From NCBI GenBank assembly GCA_040376705.1, contig JBEIQE010000015.1, forward strand, positions 1-54,012: 54,012 nt of DNA, in the 5' to 3' direction. Below, in pieces: positions 42,302 through 52,798 of the stretch (its first letter is position 1; each line of letters begins with the position of its first letter). Made by a program: the position numbers and the translations under genes. The notes beneath the pieces were generated by a model. It searched no databases and had not been told where the DNA came from. It saw only the letters and a program-made list of their open reading frames with translations. The stretch is from JBEIQE01 sp040376705. GTDB taxonomy: Bacteria > Pseudomonadota > Alphaproteobacteria > UBA2400.

Positions 42302-43197
42302 GATGCGGCGGCGCGCTTTGAATCCGCTAGCAGGCTCGCGCCCTTGAGCGCAGCTTCAACCTTGCTACGGGCCGCAGGTGTTGCTGCAACCAGCGGCAGG
42401 CGCACAGCATCCGAGCCAAAGCCCAAGAGGCTAGCGGCATACTTAACCGGCGCTGGGCTGGTCTCGCAGAACAGCGCTGCATGAATGGGCATCAAGGCAT
42501 CGCGCTTTTGGCCGTAAGTTAACATATCGCCAGCAACCCAAGCTTTATACAGCTCGGCATATAAACGCGGCGCGATGTTTGAGGTGACCGAGATAACGCC
42601 ATGGCCACCTTGTGCCAGATACGCACCAACTGTGGCATCTTCGCCCGAGAGCTGGATGAAGTCTGCGCCGATTTCGGTACGCGTGCGCAGCGGGCGGGTG
42701 AGATCTGCGGTTGCATCCTTCACACCAACGATTCGCGGCAGCTCGGCGAGGCGCTTCATGGTCTCGACCGTCATATCGACAACCGAGCGCGCCGGGATGT
42801 TGTAAATAATGATGGGCAGGTTGGTGGCGTCATGCACAGCTTTAAAATGCTGATAGAGCCCTTCCTGCGTGGGCTTGTTGTAATAAGGGGTGACCACCAG
42901 CGCGGCCTGAACACCCTGCTCTTGCGCCTTTAGGGTGCGCTCAATTACATGGGCTGTATTGTTGCTGCCCGTACCCGCAATAACCGGCACGCGGCCCTTG
43001 GCCACCTTGAGGGCCTCGGCCACCAGCGCGTCCTGCTCGGCCTCGGTAGTCGTGGGAGACTCACCAGTGGTGCCGTTAACAATAACGCCATTAACACCTT
43101 CGTTAATCTGCCACTCGACGAAGCGGGCAAACGCTGCCATATCCAAAGAGTCACCCTTGAATGGCGTTATCAAAGCAGTTAGGACTCCTGAAAACAT
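42298..43197 (-). CDS. dapA: 4-hydroxy-tetrahydrodipicolinate synthase DapA
   Basis: A 299-residue aldolase that condenses pyruvate with aspartate semialdehyde in lysine and diaminopimelate synthesis. The Schiff-base Lys is in IVGVKDATADL (about 161). The catalytic Tyr is in IIYNIPARS (about 133). The Thr pair is in NGTTGESPT (about 44). The start is taken as 43197 (MFSGVLTALITPF, the usual DapA beginning); an ATG at 43236 would overlap the slt start. The ribosome site before 43197 is weak. Confidence 0.94.
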   Translation of the reverse strand: MFSGVLTALITPFKGDSLDMAAFARFVEWQINEGVNGVIVNGTTGESPTTTEAEQDALVAEALKVAKGRVPVIAGTGSNNTAHVIERTLKAQEQGVQAALVVTPYYNKPTQEGLYQHFKAVHDATNLPIIIYNIPARSVVDMTVETMKRLAELPRIVGVKDATADLTRPLRTRTEIGADFIQLSGEDATVGAYLAQGGHGVISVTSNIAPRLYAELYKAWVAGDMLTYGQKRDALMPIHAALFCETSPAPVKYAASLLGFGSDAVRLPLVAATPAARSKVEAALKGASLLADSKRAAAS

Positions 43198-43234
43198 GAT
43201 GGGCAAGATTTGGGCTTTCTGGGAGATATGGGAC

Positions 43235-45295
43235 ATGACCAAGGTTTTAGCGCGCAAGCTGGCGCACAGCAAGCTATACCCTGTTGTTTTAGCGTTTTCC
43301 CTGATCGCCCCCGCACCTGCGCAAACGCAGGAACTATCGCGCAGCGAGGTTGAGGCCTACCGTAGCGCCATTACCAACGCCGCGCGCGGGCGCAGTGCCC
43401 AGGCTGTGCGCGAAGTACGCCGTACACAAAACGAAGTCGCCAAGGAGGTTGTGCAGTGGTTTGCGCTGCAGCAGGGCAGCATTCCGGCCGATTTCAATAC
43501 TTATGCCGAATTTATCCGCGATCATGCCGACTGGCCACGCTGTATTGAAATTGAAAACAAAAACCAGTGCGACCTGCTGCGCAAACAGGCTGAATTACGC
43601 GTAAGCACCGCCAGTAACGACCGCGATATCATCAGCTTCTTCGAGCAGAATGCCCCCCTCACCGCCAATGGCCTGAATGCCTATGCCACAGCGCTGACCA
43701 ACGCCGGCCAGCATGAGCCTGCGATTGCCGCTGTGCGCAAATTCTTTGTCAACGGCAGCATGACCCGCGAAGAGCAGAAAGAGTTTTACGATCGCCACCG
43801 CGGCACGCTGAATGAGGCCGACCGCGAAGCGCGCGTTGACCGCCTGCTGTGGGATGGCGCAACCGAACAGGCCAAGGCACTGGTGCCAACCCTTACCAGT
43901 GCTGGCTATCGCGCCCTCGCCATGGCTCGTATTACGCTGCAGAACGATGAAGGCAACGCCAGCGCCATGGTCGATGCCGTACCCGCCAGTCACGCTGGCG
44001 ATGCAGGCCTTGCCTATGACCGTGCCAACCGTTTGGCCAAAAAGGACAACGAGCGCGCTGCTGCTGAAATTCTGATCGCGCATGGCACCGGCACCAACGG
44101 TAAAGCCAGCGCGTGGCAAAAGCTGCGTGAGCGCGTTGCGCGCGAACTGCTGGCCAATGGCGAAGCCACCACCGCCTATAAGGTTGCCAGCGAACACGGC
44201 CTCAAGGCCGAAGATGGCGTACCTTACCTGACTGCCGAATGGACCGCAGGCTGGATTGCTCTGCGCTTTAAGGGCGATGCCGTGAGCGCTGCCAGCCACT
44301 TTAAAGGCATGTACGAAGCTTCGACCTCGGTTATCTCAAAGGCACGTGGTGCTTACTGGATGGGCCGCGCTGTTGCTGCCAACGGGCAGGAAGATACCGC
44401 CAAGAAATGGTACGAAGTATCAGCGCAATACGGCACAACTTATTACGGCCAGATTGCCGCGCATGAACTGTATGGCGATGTGAACATCACCGCACCGGTA
44501 ACGCCTGAGCCCAGCCGAGAAGTGAAAGAGGCCTTTAACAATCGCGATATGGTGCGTGCTGTGCGCGTGGGTGTACAGATTGGCAATCACTCGGTGGCCA
44601 AGGCCTTCATCAATGCGCTGGCCGATGCCAGCAAATCACAGGACGATGCCACATTGGCTGTGCAGCTGGGGGCTGAACTCCGCCGCCCCGACCTTGCCGC
44701 CTGGGCCGCCAAGCGCACAGGCCGTTTGGGTTATGCCGTTCCGGTTGAAGGCTACCCTGTTATCCGCTTCCAGATACCGAGCCAGCCCGAGCCCGCGCTC
44801 ATCCACTCGATCACACGGCAGGAAAGCACCTTCTATCAGTACGCCAAGAGCGGCGCGAATGCGCAGGGGCTAATGCAGCTACTGCCACCTACAGCCGCAC
44901 AGGAAGCCAAGCGCCTTGGCATACCGCATCAGGCTGCATGGCTGATGAGCAAGCCAGAGCATAACGTGCGCTTGGGCAGCTCTTACCTGCAGGGCCGTAT
45001 CGAAGGGTTTGATGGCTCATATATTCTTGGCACCGCTGCCTATAACGGTGGCCCGGGTAATGCTGCCAAATGGCGCAATCGCTATGGCCCACCGGGTAGT
45101 CTCAACATTCCTACCGCTGCCAAGCCTGGTGAGCCTGCGTTATGGAGCCGCCTTGATTGGGTAGAGATGATCCCCTTCTCGGAGACACGCGAGTATGTGC
45201 AGTTTGTTCTGTCGGGCGCTGAAGTGTATCGCGCGATTTTGAACAAGAACGAGGAACCTGCCCGCCTGCAGCTGCGAAACAACTTGATGCGCTGA
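43235..45295 (+). CDS. slt: Soluble lytic murein transglycosylase Slt
   Basis: A 686-residue exported transglycosylase. A signal peptide occupies about 1-31 (ending PAPAQT). A long superhelical U and L domain follows, and the C-terminal SLT domain has catalytic Glu in TRQESTFYQYAKSGANAQGLMQLLPPTA and YNGGPGNAAKWRNRYG. It cleaves peptidoglycan to anhydromuropeptides. The ATG at 43235 has GGGAGAT nearby; the frame is open upstream to 42935, but that part is antisense to dapA. Start is 37 bases from the divergent dapA start. Confidence 0.93.
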   Translation: MTKVLARKLAHSKLYPVVLAFSLIAPAPAQTQELSRSEVEAYRSAITNAARGRSAQAVREVRRTQNEVAKEVVQWFALQQGSIPADFNTYAEFIRDHADWPRCIEIENKNQCDLLRKQAELRVSTASNDRDIISFFEQNAPLTANGLNAYATALTNAGQHEPAIAAVRKFFVNGSMTREEQKEFYDRHRGTLNEADREARVDRLLWDGATEQAKALVPTLTSAGYRALAMARITLQNDEGNASAMVDAVPASHAGDAGLAYDRANRLAKKDNERAAAEILIAHGTGTNGKASAWQKLRERVARELLANGEATTAYKVASEHGLKAEDGVPYLTAEWTAGWIALRFKGDAVSAASHFKGMYEASTSVISKARGAYWMGRAVAANGQEDTAKKWYEVSAQYGTTYYGQIAAHELYGDVNITAPVTPEPSREVKEAFNNRDMVRAVRVGVQIGNHSVAKAFINALADASKSQDDATLAVQLGAELRRPDLAAWAAKRTGRLGYAVPVEGYPVIRFQIPSQPEPALIHSITRQESTFYQYAKSGANAQGLMQLLPPTAAQEAKRLGIPHQAAWLMSKPEHNVRLGSSYLQGRIEGFDGSYILGTAAYNGGPGNAAKWRNRYGPPGSLNIPTAAKPGEPALWSRLDWVEMIPFSETREYVQFVLSGAEVYRAILNKNEEPARLQLRNNLMR

Positions 45296-45296
45296 T

Positions 45297-45467
45297 TTAA
45301 ATATCCGGCTTGAAGCTAGAGCCGCGGCTTTGCGAGTAGCTGTAATGCGCGACTTTAGGCTCATCAAGCTGGGCGTGCGTGCCCTGCCCCTCAAGCGACT
45401 GGGTAACAGGATTTGAAGCGCTGAGCTGAGCCCAATACGCTTCGACGTTAGGCAGAAGCGAGCTCAT
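45297..45467 (-). CDS. Small hypothetical protein (56 aa)
   Basis: A 56-residue protein MSSLLPNVEAYWAQLSASNPVTQ... ending GSSFKPDI. ATG 45467 is chosen because GAGG lies 7 bases upstream. It overlaps the end of the preceding gene by 20 bases, so translation is probably coupled. It starts after, and tail to tail with, slt. No family is recognised. Confidence 0.5.
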   Translation of the reverse strand: MSSLLPNVEAYWAQLSASNPVTQSLEGQGTHAQLDEPKVAHYSYSQSRGSSFKPDI

Positions 45468-45744
45468 TACCAACCTCATCAAATTTGCGGAGGTGACATT
45501 CATACCCTTCAACCGGGCGGCCATCGTGCAAACGCACGAGCATGATCTTGCGCGCCCATTTAAGATGGGAAGCGATCTGGTCGTTCACTGCGCTTTCGAG
45601 CAGGCGTGAAGCGCCATCTTCAAAAATGATGCTGAGCTTGCGCGCAGCGGTTTCGTAGCGAACCCACATCGGGTTGCCTTCGAAGGGTGCATCGTGAGCG
45701 ATGCAGGGTGCGACTCGATTGCCGGCTAGGAGGTCGATATTCAC
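45448..45744 (-). CDS. Hypothetical protein (about 98 aa)
   Basis: About 98 residues from the GTG at 45744, which follows GGGAAG by 7 bases. Other starts are GTG 45795 (115 residues) and ATG 45669 (73 residues). The beta-rich middle MWVRYETAARKLSIIFEDGASRLLES and the C-terminal LVRLHDGRPVEGYECHLRKFDEVG look folded. No family is recognised. Its upstream region holds the GANTC cluster. Confidence 0.6.
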   Translation of the reverse strand: MNIDLLAGNRVAPCIAHDAPFEGNPMWVRYETAARKLSIIFEDGASRLLESAVNDQIASHLKWARKIMLVRLHDGRPVEGYECHLRKFDEVGNELASA

Positions 45745-45876
45745 TGAATGTCTTCCCGTTCTTCTTGTGACGACTCTTGGTGAATCGCTTGTCACTAAAA
45801 TGGCTTAAATTGCTTACCAAATGATGAATCCAACGAGAACAGAATACGAATCGTTTGGCGCTAACATCGCAGAATC
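45712..45876. promoter_or_regulatory. Cluster of six GANTC sites
   Basis: GANTC is read at 45712, 45772, 45782, 45826, 45848 and 45872, five of them within 105 bases. These are potential CcrM methylation sites upstream of the 98-residue gene. A cell-cycle promoter is inferred; no -10/-35 pair is convincing. Confidence 0.45.
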
Positions 45877-45900
45877 ATTCGATTTAACTTTGTGTTTACC

Positions 45901-45931
45901 AAAGTAAAAGGGCATCCGGTTAAGGATGCCC
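45901..45931 (-). terminator. Rho-independent terminator after the NYN gene
   Basis: GGGCATCC, loop GGTTAA, GGATGCCC (45910-45931), followed on the minus strand by TTTTACTTT. It lies 23 bases after the stop of the NYN-domain gene. Confidence 0.85.
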
Positions 45932-45954
45932 TCTCAAACGACTGCTTTGTTTTA

Positions 45955-46533
45955 TTAAATCTCTTCGAGCTGCTCCTGCTCTGCACCCGCTGTTTCACGC
46001 GGACGTGACGGGCGGCTGATTGATGGGCCGAGGTCCACCAGATCAACAAATGTATCGGCCTGACGGCGCAATTCATCCGCCACCATCGGGGTTGGGCTGC
46101 GCATGGTGCTGATGACAGTCACGCGTACACCCTTACGCTGAATGGCCTCTACCAGTGAGCGGAAATCACCGTCGCCCGAGAACAGGACAGCATGGTCGAT
46201 ACGCTCGGCCATCTCCATCATGTCGACTGCCAGTTCGATGTCTACATTGCCTTTGATTTTGCGTCGGCCTGCGGCATCCGTAAATTCCTTGGCGGGTTTG
46301 GTGACCATGGTATAGCCGTTATAATCGAGCCAATCGACCAGCGGACGAATGGGCGAATATTCCTGATCATCGAGCAGTGCTGTGTAGTAAAAAGCCCTGA
46401 TCAGGTTGCAGCGCTGCTGGAAGAAATCGAGCAGTTTTTTATAATCAATATCCACCATCAAGCCACGCGCGGCCGAATAGAGGTTGGCGCCGTCAATGAA
46501 TAGAGCGACGCGCTCTGTTGGATAAAATTTCAT
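45955..46533 (-). CDS. NYN-domain (LabA/DUF88) protein
   Basis: A 192-residue PIN-like NYN domain protein. The acidic site residues are FIDGANLY (about 12-19), GNVDIELAVDMM (about 92-103) and FSGDGDFRSLVEAIQRKGVRVTVIS (about 116-140). The C-terminal 35 residues are Pro/Glu-rich and disordered. Family members are thought to be RNases, and LabA regulates circadian output in cyanobacteria; the role here is unknown. The start is preceded by a tandem repeat that duplicates the GAGG ribosome site. Confidence 0.87.
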   Translation of the reverse strand: MKFYPTERVALFIDGANLYSAARGLMVDIDYKKLLDFFQQRCNLIRAFYYTALLDDQEYSPIRPLVDWLDYNGYTMVTKPAKEFTDAAGRRKIKGNVDIELAVDMMEMAERIDHAVLFSGDGDFRSLVEAIQRKGVRVTVISTMRSPTPMVADELRRQADTFVDLVDLGPSISRPSRPRETAGAEQEQLEEI

Positions 46534-46537
46534 CGTA

Positions 46538-46564
46538 ACCTCGCAAAAGATGACCTCGCAAAAG
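46538..46564. repeat. 12-base direct repeat before the NYN gene
   Basis: ACCTCGCAAAAG occurs at 46538-46549 and 46553-46564. Read on the minus strand each copy carries GCGAGGT, so the ribosome-binding sequence is doubled just before the ATG at 46533. Confidence 0.6.
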
Positions 46565-46720
46565 GTGTGTTTCGTTCAAGAAGATTTTCAAATCAGGAAC
46601 GAGCCTAACGGGGTGAACCACCTACCGCAAGGAAAACTTGTGCAAATGCAATCTAATGCTGCAATGCTGGATAGCGCACAGAAAACTCAGGAGAAATCTG
46701 GCGATATATTATTACCAGTC

Positions 46721-48184
46721 TTACTGCGGCGGTTGCGGTGTCTGGTCGAGCTGGCGGTTGCTGGCCGAAACATTAAGAGTTTCAGCAGCCGCCGAGGGAT
46801 TGTTAATACTGAACACCAACTGCAGGAACGCTAAAGGCTTCTCAGGCTGCACGCCGATGGTCAACTCACCAGGGTTGAGCAGGAAGCTCGAGACCGCGCG
46901 ATAAAGGCGCGCCAGCTTCTGCTCGCCCGGCCCGCCACCTGAGGTGACTGGGCGAATGGCGTTAATCATCTGCTCGATATAGACCTCGGGCGATACCGCC
47001 ATCTGCTTGGCACCATGGGTAACATGGCGTTTCACAAAGCCAGCATCTGTCACTTTAATATCGGCTGAATTAAGGGTCATGGAGGCCATGACCATCTGGC
47101 CCGTCGCCGGATCGCGCGACAGCTCGCCCAGGTTTGAAAGTCCGCCCAGTGTGAGCTTGAAATTAACAGTACCAGCATCCAGCGCTACAAGGTTGAAGCG
47201 CTGCAGGGCCAGTGTCTGTGCAGCGGGCTCATAGCGGCTCGCCATATCGAGATCCATTACCATGCGCTTATAACCCAAGGCTTCATAATAGCTGCGGGCA
47301 GGTGCTGTCATGGCAGCTGTGGGCATGACCAGCTGTTCAGCCTTGATGCTCAGCGCCGTGCGGGTGCCATCGGGCAGCCCCTCGCCTTTAATAACCAGCG
47401 AGCTGAGGGCAATAGGATCGCCACCATCTGGCCCCAGCGTTAGAGATGTAATGGTAAGGCCGCTCAGGCCGTTAGTCAGAATGGGGCTGGTGAGATCGAT
47501 ATTGCCATCATCCGCCAGAATGCGGGTGATATCGATATCCTCGCCGCTGACCTGATTGATGTTGAGCTTGACCAGCGGGCCGGTTACATCCTGCGAGTTA
47601 GCGCGAATGTCAGTCATCACCACACTGGCAAGACGGTTGCTGGACAGTGCGCCTGATTTGATATTGCCAATGGTCACATCGACCTTGGGGTTGCTACGGC
47701 TAAGTGTAAGGTTGGTGGCCTCGGCACCAGCAAAGCTGAAGTCGCCCGCGCTGCCAATTGCCGTGCTCTCACCGGTTGTGAGACGGTTGATAACCTGCAC
47801 ACCCGGACGTGAGATCGACCAGCGCTCGGCCGTCATAACGCCGCGGCGCTCAACGCGCAGGCCTTCAACCACCATTTCGCCTACTTCAAAATTACCCTTG
47901 CTCAGCCATGGCAGGCCGGCAAACCGCACATTGGCGGCACTCAGGGTGCGGGCTCCCTGCTCATCTGGCGAGGTAACCTCTAGCCCGGCCAGCGCAACCT
48001 CGCGCTTGAGCAGGTTGGTGGTAAGCGTACCGTGGCTGAAAACAGCACCCGCAGGCAGGTTGGCCTTGATATTGGCCAGCACAGCCTGTGCCGATTTGGC
48101 TAAAAGATACTCGCCGCCAAAATAGGCACCTGCCCCTAAAACGGGCAGTACGAGAGCGAGAACGAGTAATTTTTTAGCCATCAT
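46721..48184 (-). CDS. Exported AsmA-like hypothetical protein (487 aa)
   Basis: From ATG 48184 a 487-residue protein. An N-terminal membrane or signal segment MMAKKLLVLALVLPVLGAGAYFGGEYLL is followed by long beta-strand-rich regions with repeating L-x-L-x-x-L-x-V patterns (VALAGLEVTSP, LTITSLTLGPDGGDPIALSSLVIKG, LTLGGLSNLGEL), resembling AsmA-like or DUF945 proteins of the periplasm. The assignment is structural and tentative. GGAGATTAC is the ribosome site; the next ATG (48181) is equally spaced. Confidence 0.65.
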   Translation of the reverse strand: MMAKKLLVLALVLPVLGAGAYFGGEYLLAKSAQAVLANIKANLPAGAVFSHGTLTTNLLKREVALAGLEVTSPDEQGARTLSAANVRFAGLPWLSKGNFEVGEMVVEGLRVERRGVMTAERWSISRPGVQVINRLTTGESTAIGSAGDFSFAGAEATNLTLSRSNPKVDVTIGNIKSGALSSNRLASVVMTDIRANSQDVTGPLVKLNINQVSGEDIDITRILADDGNIDLTSPILTNGLSGLTITSLTLGPDGGDPIALSSLVIKGEGLPDGTRTALSIKAEQLVMPTAAMTAPARSYYEALGYKRMVMDLDMASRYEPAAQTLALQRFNLVALDAGTVNFKLTLGGLSNLGELSRDPATGQMVMASMTLNSADIKVTDAGFVKRHVTHGAKQMAVSPEVYIEQMINAIRPVTSGGGPGEQKLARLYRAVSSFLLNPGELTIGVQPEKPLAFLQLVFSINNPSAAAETLNVSASNRQLDQTPQPPQ

Positions 48185-48256
48185 GTAATCTCCGGCCCGC
48201 AAGATAGCCAAACATGAGGGACTAGTCCACGCGACATATGTGATTATATTAGAGCT

Positions 48257-48652
48257 ATGACCAACGACTCGCCCCGACTTGAAGTCTCCGCCCATTGCGG
48301 CACCCTCACGCCAGAACAATACCGTGTGTTGCGCGAACACGGCACTGAGCCACCGGGCAGCAGCCCGCTGAACCGCGAGAAGCGCAAAGGCTACTTCCAC
48401 TGTGCTGGCTGCGATTCACGCCTTTACTCTTCGGAAACCAAATTTGAAAGTGGCACCGGCTGGCCCAGCTTCTGGCAACCCCTGCCTGGTGCCGTGGCCA
48501 CCACGGTTGATAAAAGCCACGGCATGATCCGCACCGAAGTGCATTGCGCCAAATGCGAAGGCCATTTAGGCCATGTGTTTGAGGACGGCCCGCCGCCCAC
48601 CCTGCTCCGCTACTGCATCAACGGGCTTGCGCTCCGGTTTGAGCCCGCCTAG
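48257..48652 (+). CDS. msrB: Peptide-methionine (R)-S-oxide reductase MsrB
   Basis: A 131-residue MsrB that reduces methionine-R-sulfoxide in proteins. It carries Zn-binding CAGC and CAKC pairs, ESGTGWPSFWQPLPGAV, and the catalytic Cys in RYCINGLALRF near the C-terminus. The whole domain is present. It runs divergently from the AsmA-like gene and is followed by a small gene after 25 bases. Confidence 0.93.
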   Translation: MTNDSPRLEVSAHCGTLTPEQYRVLREHGTEPPGSSPLNREKRKGYFHCAGCDSRLYSSETKFESGTGWPSFWQPLPGAVATTVDKSHGMIRTEVHCAKCEGHLGHVFEDGPPPTLLRYCINGLALRFEPA

Positions 48653-48677
48653 CCTTCCTGCCAACAGGGAGACTGAT

Positions 48678-48905
48678 ATGGCCGAGATTGATTTCCACAG
48701 CCCGCACAAGACCTTTAACTGGATCAATATTTTTGATGGCAGCCTTGGGCGCGATGGCCAGTACACATGGCGCGAACTCCCGCAACCCATGAACCGCACA
48801 CAGGCACACACCTATTGCTCTGAAAACGACCTGTGCCCGCCCGAGCGCTTTAGTGTTGAAGCGCCCAAGGGTTACACATCAGCCAAAGCACCTGCTGCGA
48901 CCTAA
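48678..48905 (+). CDS. Small hypothetical protein (75 aa)
   Basis: A 75-residue protein rich in aromatic and polar residues: MAEIDFHSPHKTFNWINIFDGSLG, then YTWRELPQPMNRTQAHTYCSENDLCPPERF. Two cysteines. ATG 48678 follows AGGGAGACTGAT. It is adjacent to the convergent aldehyde dehydrogenase gene with no spacer. No family is recognised. Confidence 0.6.
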   Translation: MAEIDFHSPHKTFNWINIFDGSLGRDGQYTWRELPQPMNRTQAHTYCSENDLCPPERFSVEAPKGYTSAKAPAAT

Positions 48906-50447
<1,542 letters not shown>

Positions 50448-50508
50448 GATTTGTCTCCCCCTTTATAGTTAGGGCGAGTGTGCCACGATGCCTGCAGGGG
50501 TCAATTCG

Positions 50509-51714
50509 CTAAATGAGACCCAGGTTTTCAGCTGGTAAGCGGTAGTTTTGCGGCATGGGGCGCGGCTGGCGCTCATGTGGCTGCGGCACGATTCTGTTCA
50601 GCAGCTTGTTCGCAGCCTTATGCAAGGCCTCGGGCTTGCCCTCTTGCGCCGCATCCATCGCCTCAACCACACCCAAGCCAAACAGCTTGAGCAAGTGAAT
50701 GCGCTGGTTAAGCCTGCGGCTTTGCGGGTCGACCTCGGTGGCAAGGCACGCCATATCCATCAGCATATTGCCATAACGCGCCAGTGCATAACGATATTCG
50801 CCATGCGGGCGGGACAGGCGCTCGGGATCTACCGCCCCTGCCGTGAGGTTGAAGTAGTAATGTACCCAGTCCTGTGCAGCAGCGCGCACAGAGGGCTTAT
50901 CGCTTTCCAGATAGGCATGCAGTGCAGTGCTGGAAAGGCGGCTATAGGTATAGACCTCAGCCAGATTAGGTCGGGCCGGAAGATTATAAGTCTGACTGAG
51001 CGATACAGCTGGTGTACCCGCAACATGCAGATCGATAATATCCTGCGCTACAGCCTTAAGCGGGGCTGAATTGCCACAGGCGAACTCCATACCGGCTGCT
51101 TCAGTTTTAGCCTTAAACTCGGGCAGATGGCGCGCTAGGTCACGCGCCAGCACCTTACCATTTGCAGTCCAGTGCTTTTGTGCGCGCAGGGCCAGATGGC
51201 CAAAACGATGCGTGAGGCTTTGCGCTGCCATGTTGCGCACATCGCTGTCGCACTCATGCTCGATCATCTTGATATCTATCAGCCGCTCGGCCACTTCGGC
51301 CTTCAGGCTGGGTAACGCTAATGCATAAGGCCCTTCGGCATGCAACTGCTGTGCACGCCGCTGTACCTTGGTGCCCATGCCGTTTTCATCAAGTAGTACC
51401 TGACTATGCGCGCAGATATGCAGCAGAGTGCCGTTACCGCCTTTACGGGCACCTTCAATTTCATAGGCCAGTGAATCGGGATCACGTAAAATCAGGTCAA
51501 ACATATTGCCTGAAACCGGGCTTTGCAGTGTGAGTGAGGCAGGCTGCGGCACATGCGCGGCCATGATGATTACATCGTTATCGGAAGAGCTGACCGGCTG
51601 GCCGGAAAAGCCGCCGCGACTGCCACCCAAAAACATGGCCGCAGGCGCAGGAATGTAAGGCGAAATGGCTTTGTGAAGCCATTGCATTTCATCGGATGAG
51701 AAAGGGCCGCTCAT
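50509..51714 (-). CDS. Nucleotidyltransferase-like hypothetical protein
   Basis: A 401-residue protein. Its N-terminal part has FLGGSRGGFSGQPVSSSDNDVIIM (about 28-51), matching the polymerase-beta-type pattern GS-x(9-13)-D-x-D, with D-N-D in place of the usual D-x-D. NMFDLILRDPDSLAYEIE and LLHICAHSQVLLDENGMGTKVQRRAQQL follow as in KNTase-like aminoglycoside adenylyltransferases. The rest (about 140-400) is helical. It could be a nucleotidyltransferase or an inactive relative; the substrate is unknown. Neither antitoxin nor resistance gene is adjacent. Confidence 0.6.
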   Translation of the reverse strand: MSGPFSSDEMQWLHKAISPYIPAPAAMFLGGSRGGFSGQPVSSSDNDVIIMAAHVPQPASLTLQSPVSGNMFDLILRDPDSLAYEIEGARKGGNGTLLHICAHSQVLLDENGMGTKVQRRAQQLHAEGPYALALPSLKAEVAERLIDIKMIEHECDSDVRNMAAQSLTHRFGHLALRAQKHWTANGKVLARDLARHLPEFKAKTEAAGMEFACGNSAPLKAVAQDIIDLHVAGTPAVSLSQTYNLPARPNLAEVYTYSRLSSTALHAYLESDKPSVRAAAQDWVHYYFNLTAGAVDPERLSRPHGEYRYALARYGNMLMDMACLATEVDPQSRRLNQRIHLLKLFGLGVVEAMDAAQEGKPEALHKAANKLLNRIVPQPHERQPRPMPQNYRLPAENLGLI

Positions 51715-51767
51715 GCGCGCACCCTAGCAAATCGGGGAGTGCCATTTCAAAGTAATTATGGGAAAAA

Positions 51768-52703
51768 TTATGCCGCGTTTGCGCCAGCATCAATCAGGCG
51801 GCGCGCACCTTTGGCCAACAGCTCTTCAGCTGCAATTTGGCCCAGATTTTCAGCATCTGCGCCAAGCGACTGCACTACTTCAGTGTAAAGACTTTCGCTG
51901 CCAGCCGGGTTTGAAACCCAGGCGCGCAGTCGGCGCTGGCCGTTGGCCTCATCGCAGTACCCCGCAATGGCCGAATGACAATGCCCCTGCAGTACACGTA
52001 GCAGGCGGCGCTCGGCCGATACAACCTGCCCGGTATGCTGCGAATGGATGGCGCGCAGGAAGCCGCATTTGGCAATATCGACTTTGCGTACCTGCAGCGC
52101 AATGATGCCCTGTCCCACGGCGGGCAGCATTTCTTCGGGCTCATAGACCTTGCTGATATGCTGTGCGAGCTCAATACGCTCGAGGCCAGATTTGGCCAGC
52201 ACCATGCCGTCGAACTCGCCCTCCTCCATTTTACGAAAACGTGTATTCACGTTACCGCGCAACGGAATGATTTTGACCTGTGGGTAGAGCTGGCGCAAAA
52301 ACGCCTGACGGCGCGGCGATGAAGTGGCCAGCGTAACGCCTTCACCGGTTGTGGGCAGCGGCAGGCCGGCACGCATGATTAGTGCATCGCGTGGATCTTC
52401 GCGCGTAAGGAACGCGGTCAGCTCCAGCTCAGGATGCGGCTCGATATCGCCCGGCACATCCTTAAGCGAGTGGATGGCGCAATCAACCTCGCCCTGCAGC
52501 AGACGCTCTTCAAGGTCTTTAACAAAAGCGCCTTTACCACCAAGCTTTGACAGATCGCCAAGGTTACGATCACCGGTTGAGGCGTAGGTCTGCACCACCA
52601 CTTCAACACCCGCGTACTGAGCCTCAAGCAGAGACTTGGCGTGGTTCGCCATCTGCATGGCCATCTGGCTGGGGCGGCTGCCTAGGATAATGCGGTGGTT
52701 CAT
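51768..52703 (-). CDS. hemC: Porphobilinogen deaminase (hydroxymethylbilane synthase) HemC
   Basis: A 311-residue enzyme that joins four porphobilinogen units for haem and other tetrapyrroles. It starts with ILGSRPSQMAMQMA. REDPRDALIMR carries the catalytic Asp (about 85). TSSPRRQAFLRQLYP and RGNVNTRFRKMEEGEFDGMVLAKSGLERI bind substrate. The dipyrromethane-cofactor cysteine is in VLQGHCHSAIAGY (about 240). The ribosome site is weak. Confidence 0.93.
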   Translation of the reverse strand: MNHRIILGSRPSQMAMQMANHAKSLLEAQYAGVEVVVQTYASTGDRNLGDLSKLGGKGAFVKDLEERLLQGEVDCAIHSLKDVPGDIEPHPELELTAFLTREDPRDALIMRAGLPLPTTGEGVTLATSSPRRQAFLRQLYPQVKIIPLRGNVNTRFRKMEEGEFDGMVLAKSGLERIELAQHISKVYEPEEMLPAVGQGIIALQVRKVDIAKCGFLRAIHSQHTGQVVSAERRLLRVLQGHCHSAIAGYCDEANGQRRLRAWVSNPAGSESLYTEVVQSLGADAENLGQIAAEELLAKGARRLIDAGANAA

Positions 52704-52798
52704 CTATTTCTGCGGAATACTGGGGGCTAAATAAAAATCAGCCCTGTGGTACGCCGAATAGACTTTTAGTTCAACACCCCGTTATGCCGATTCTTTAG

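Noticed and set aside
42935..43234. N-terminal extension of slt by 100 codons
   Set aside because: The extension is antisense to dapA. The ATG at 43235 has a ribosome site and starts a proper signal peptide.
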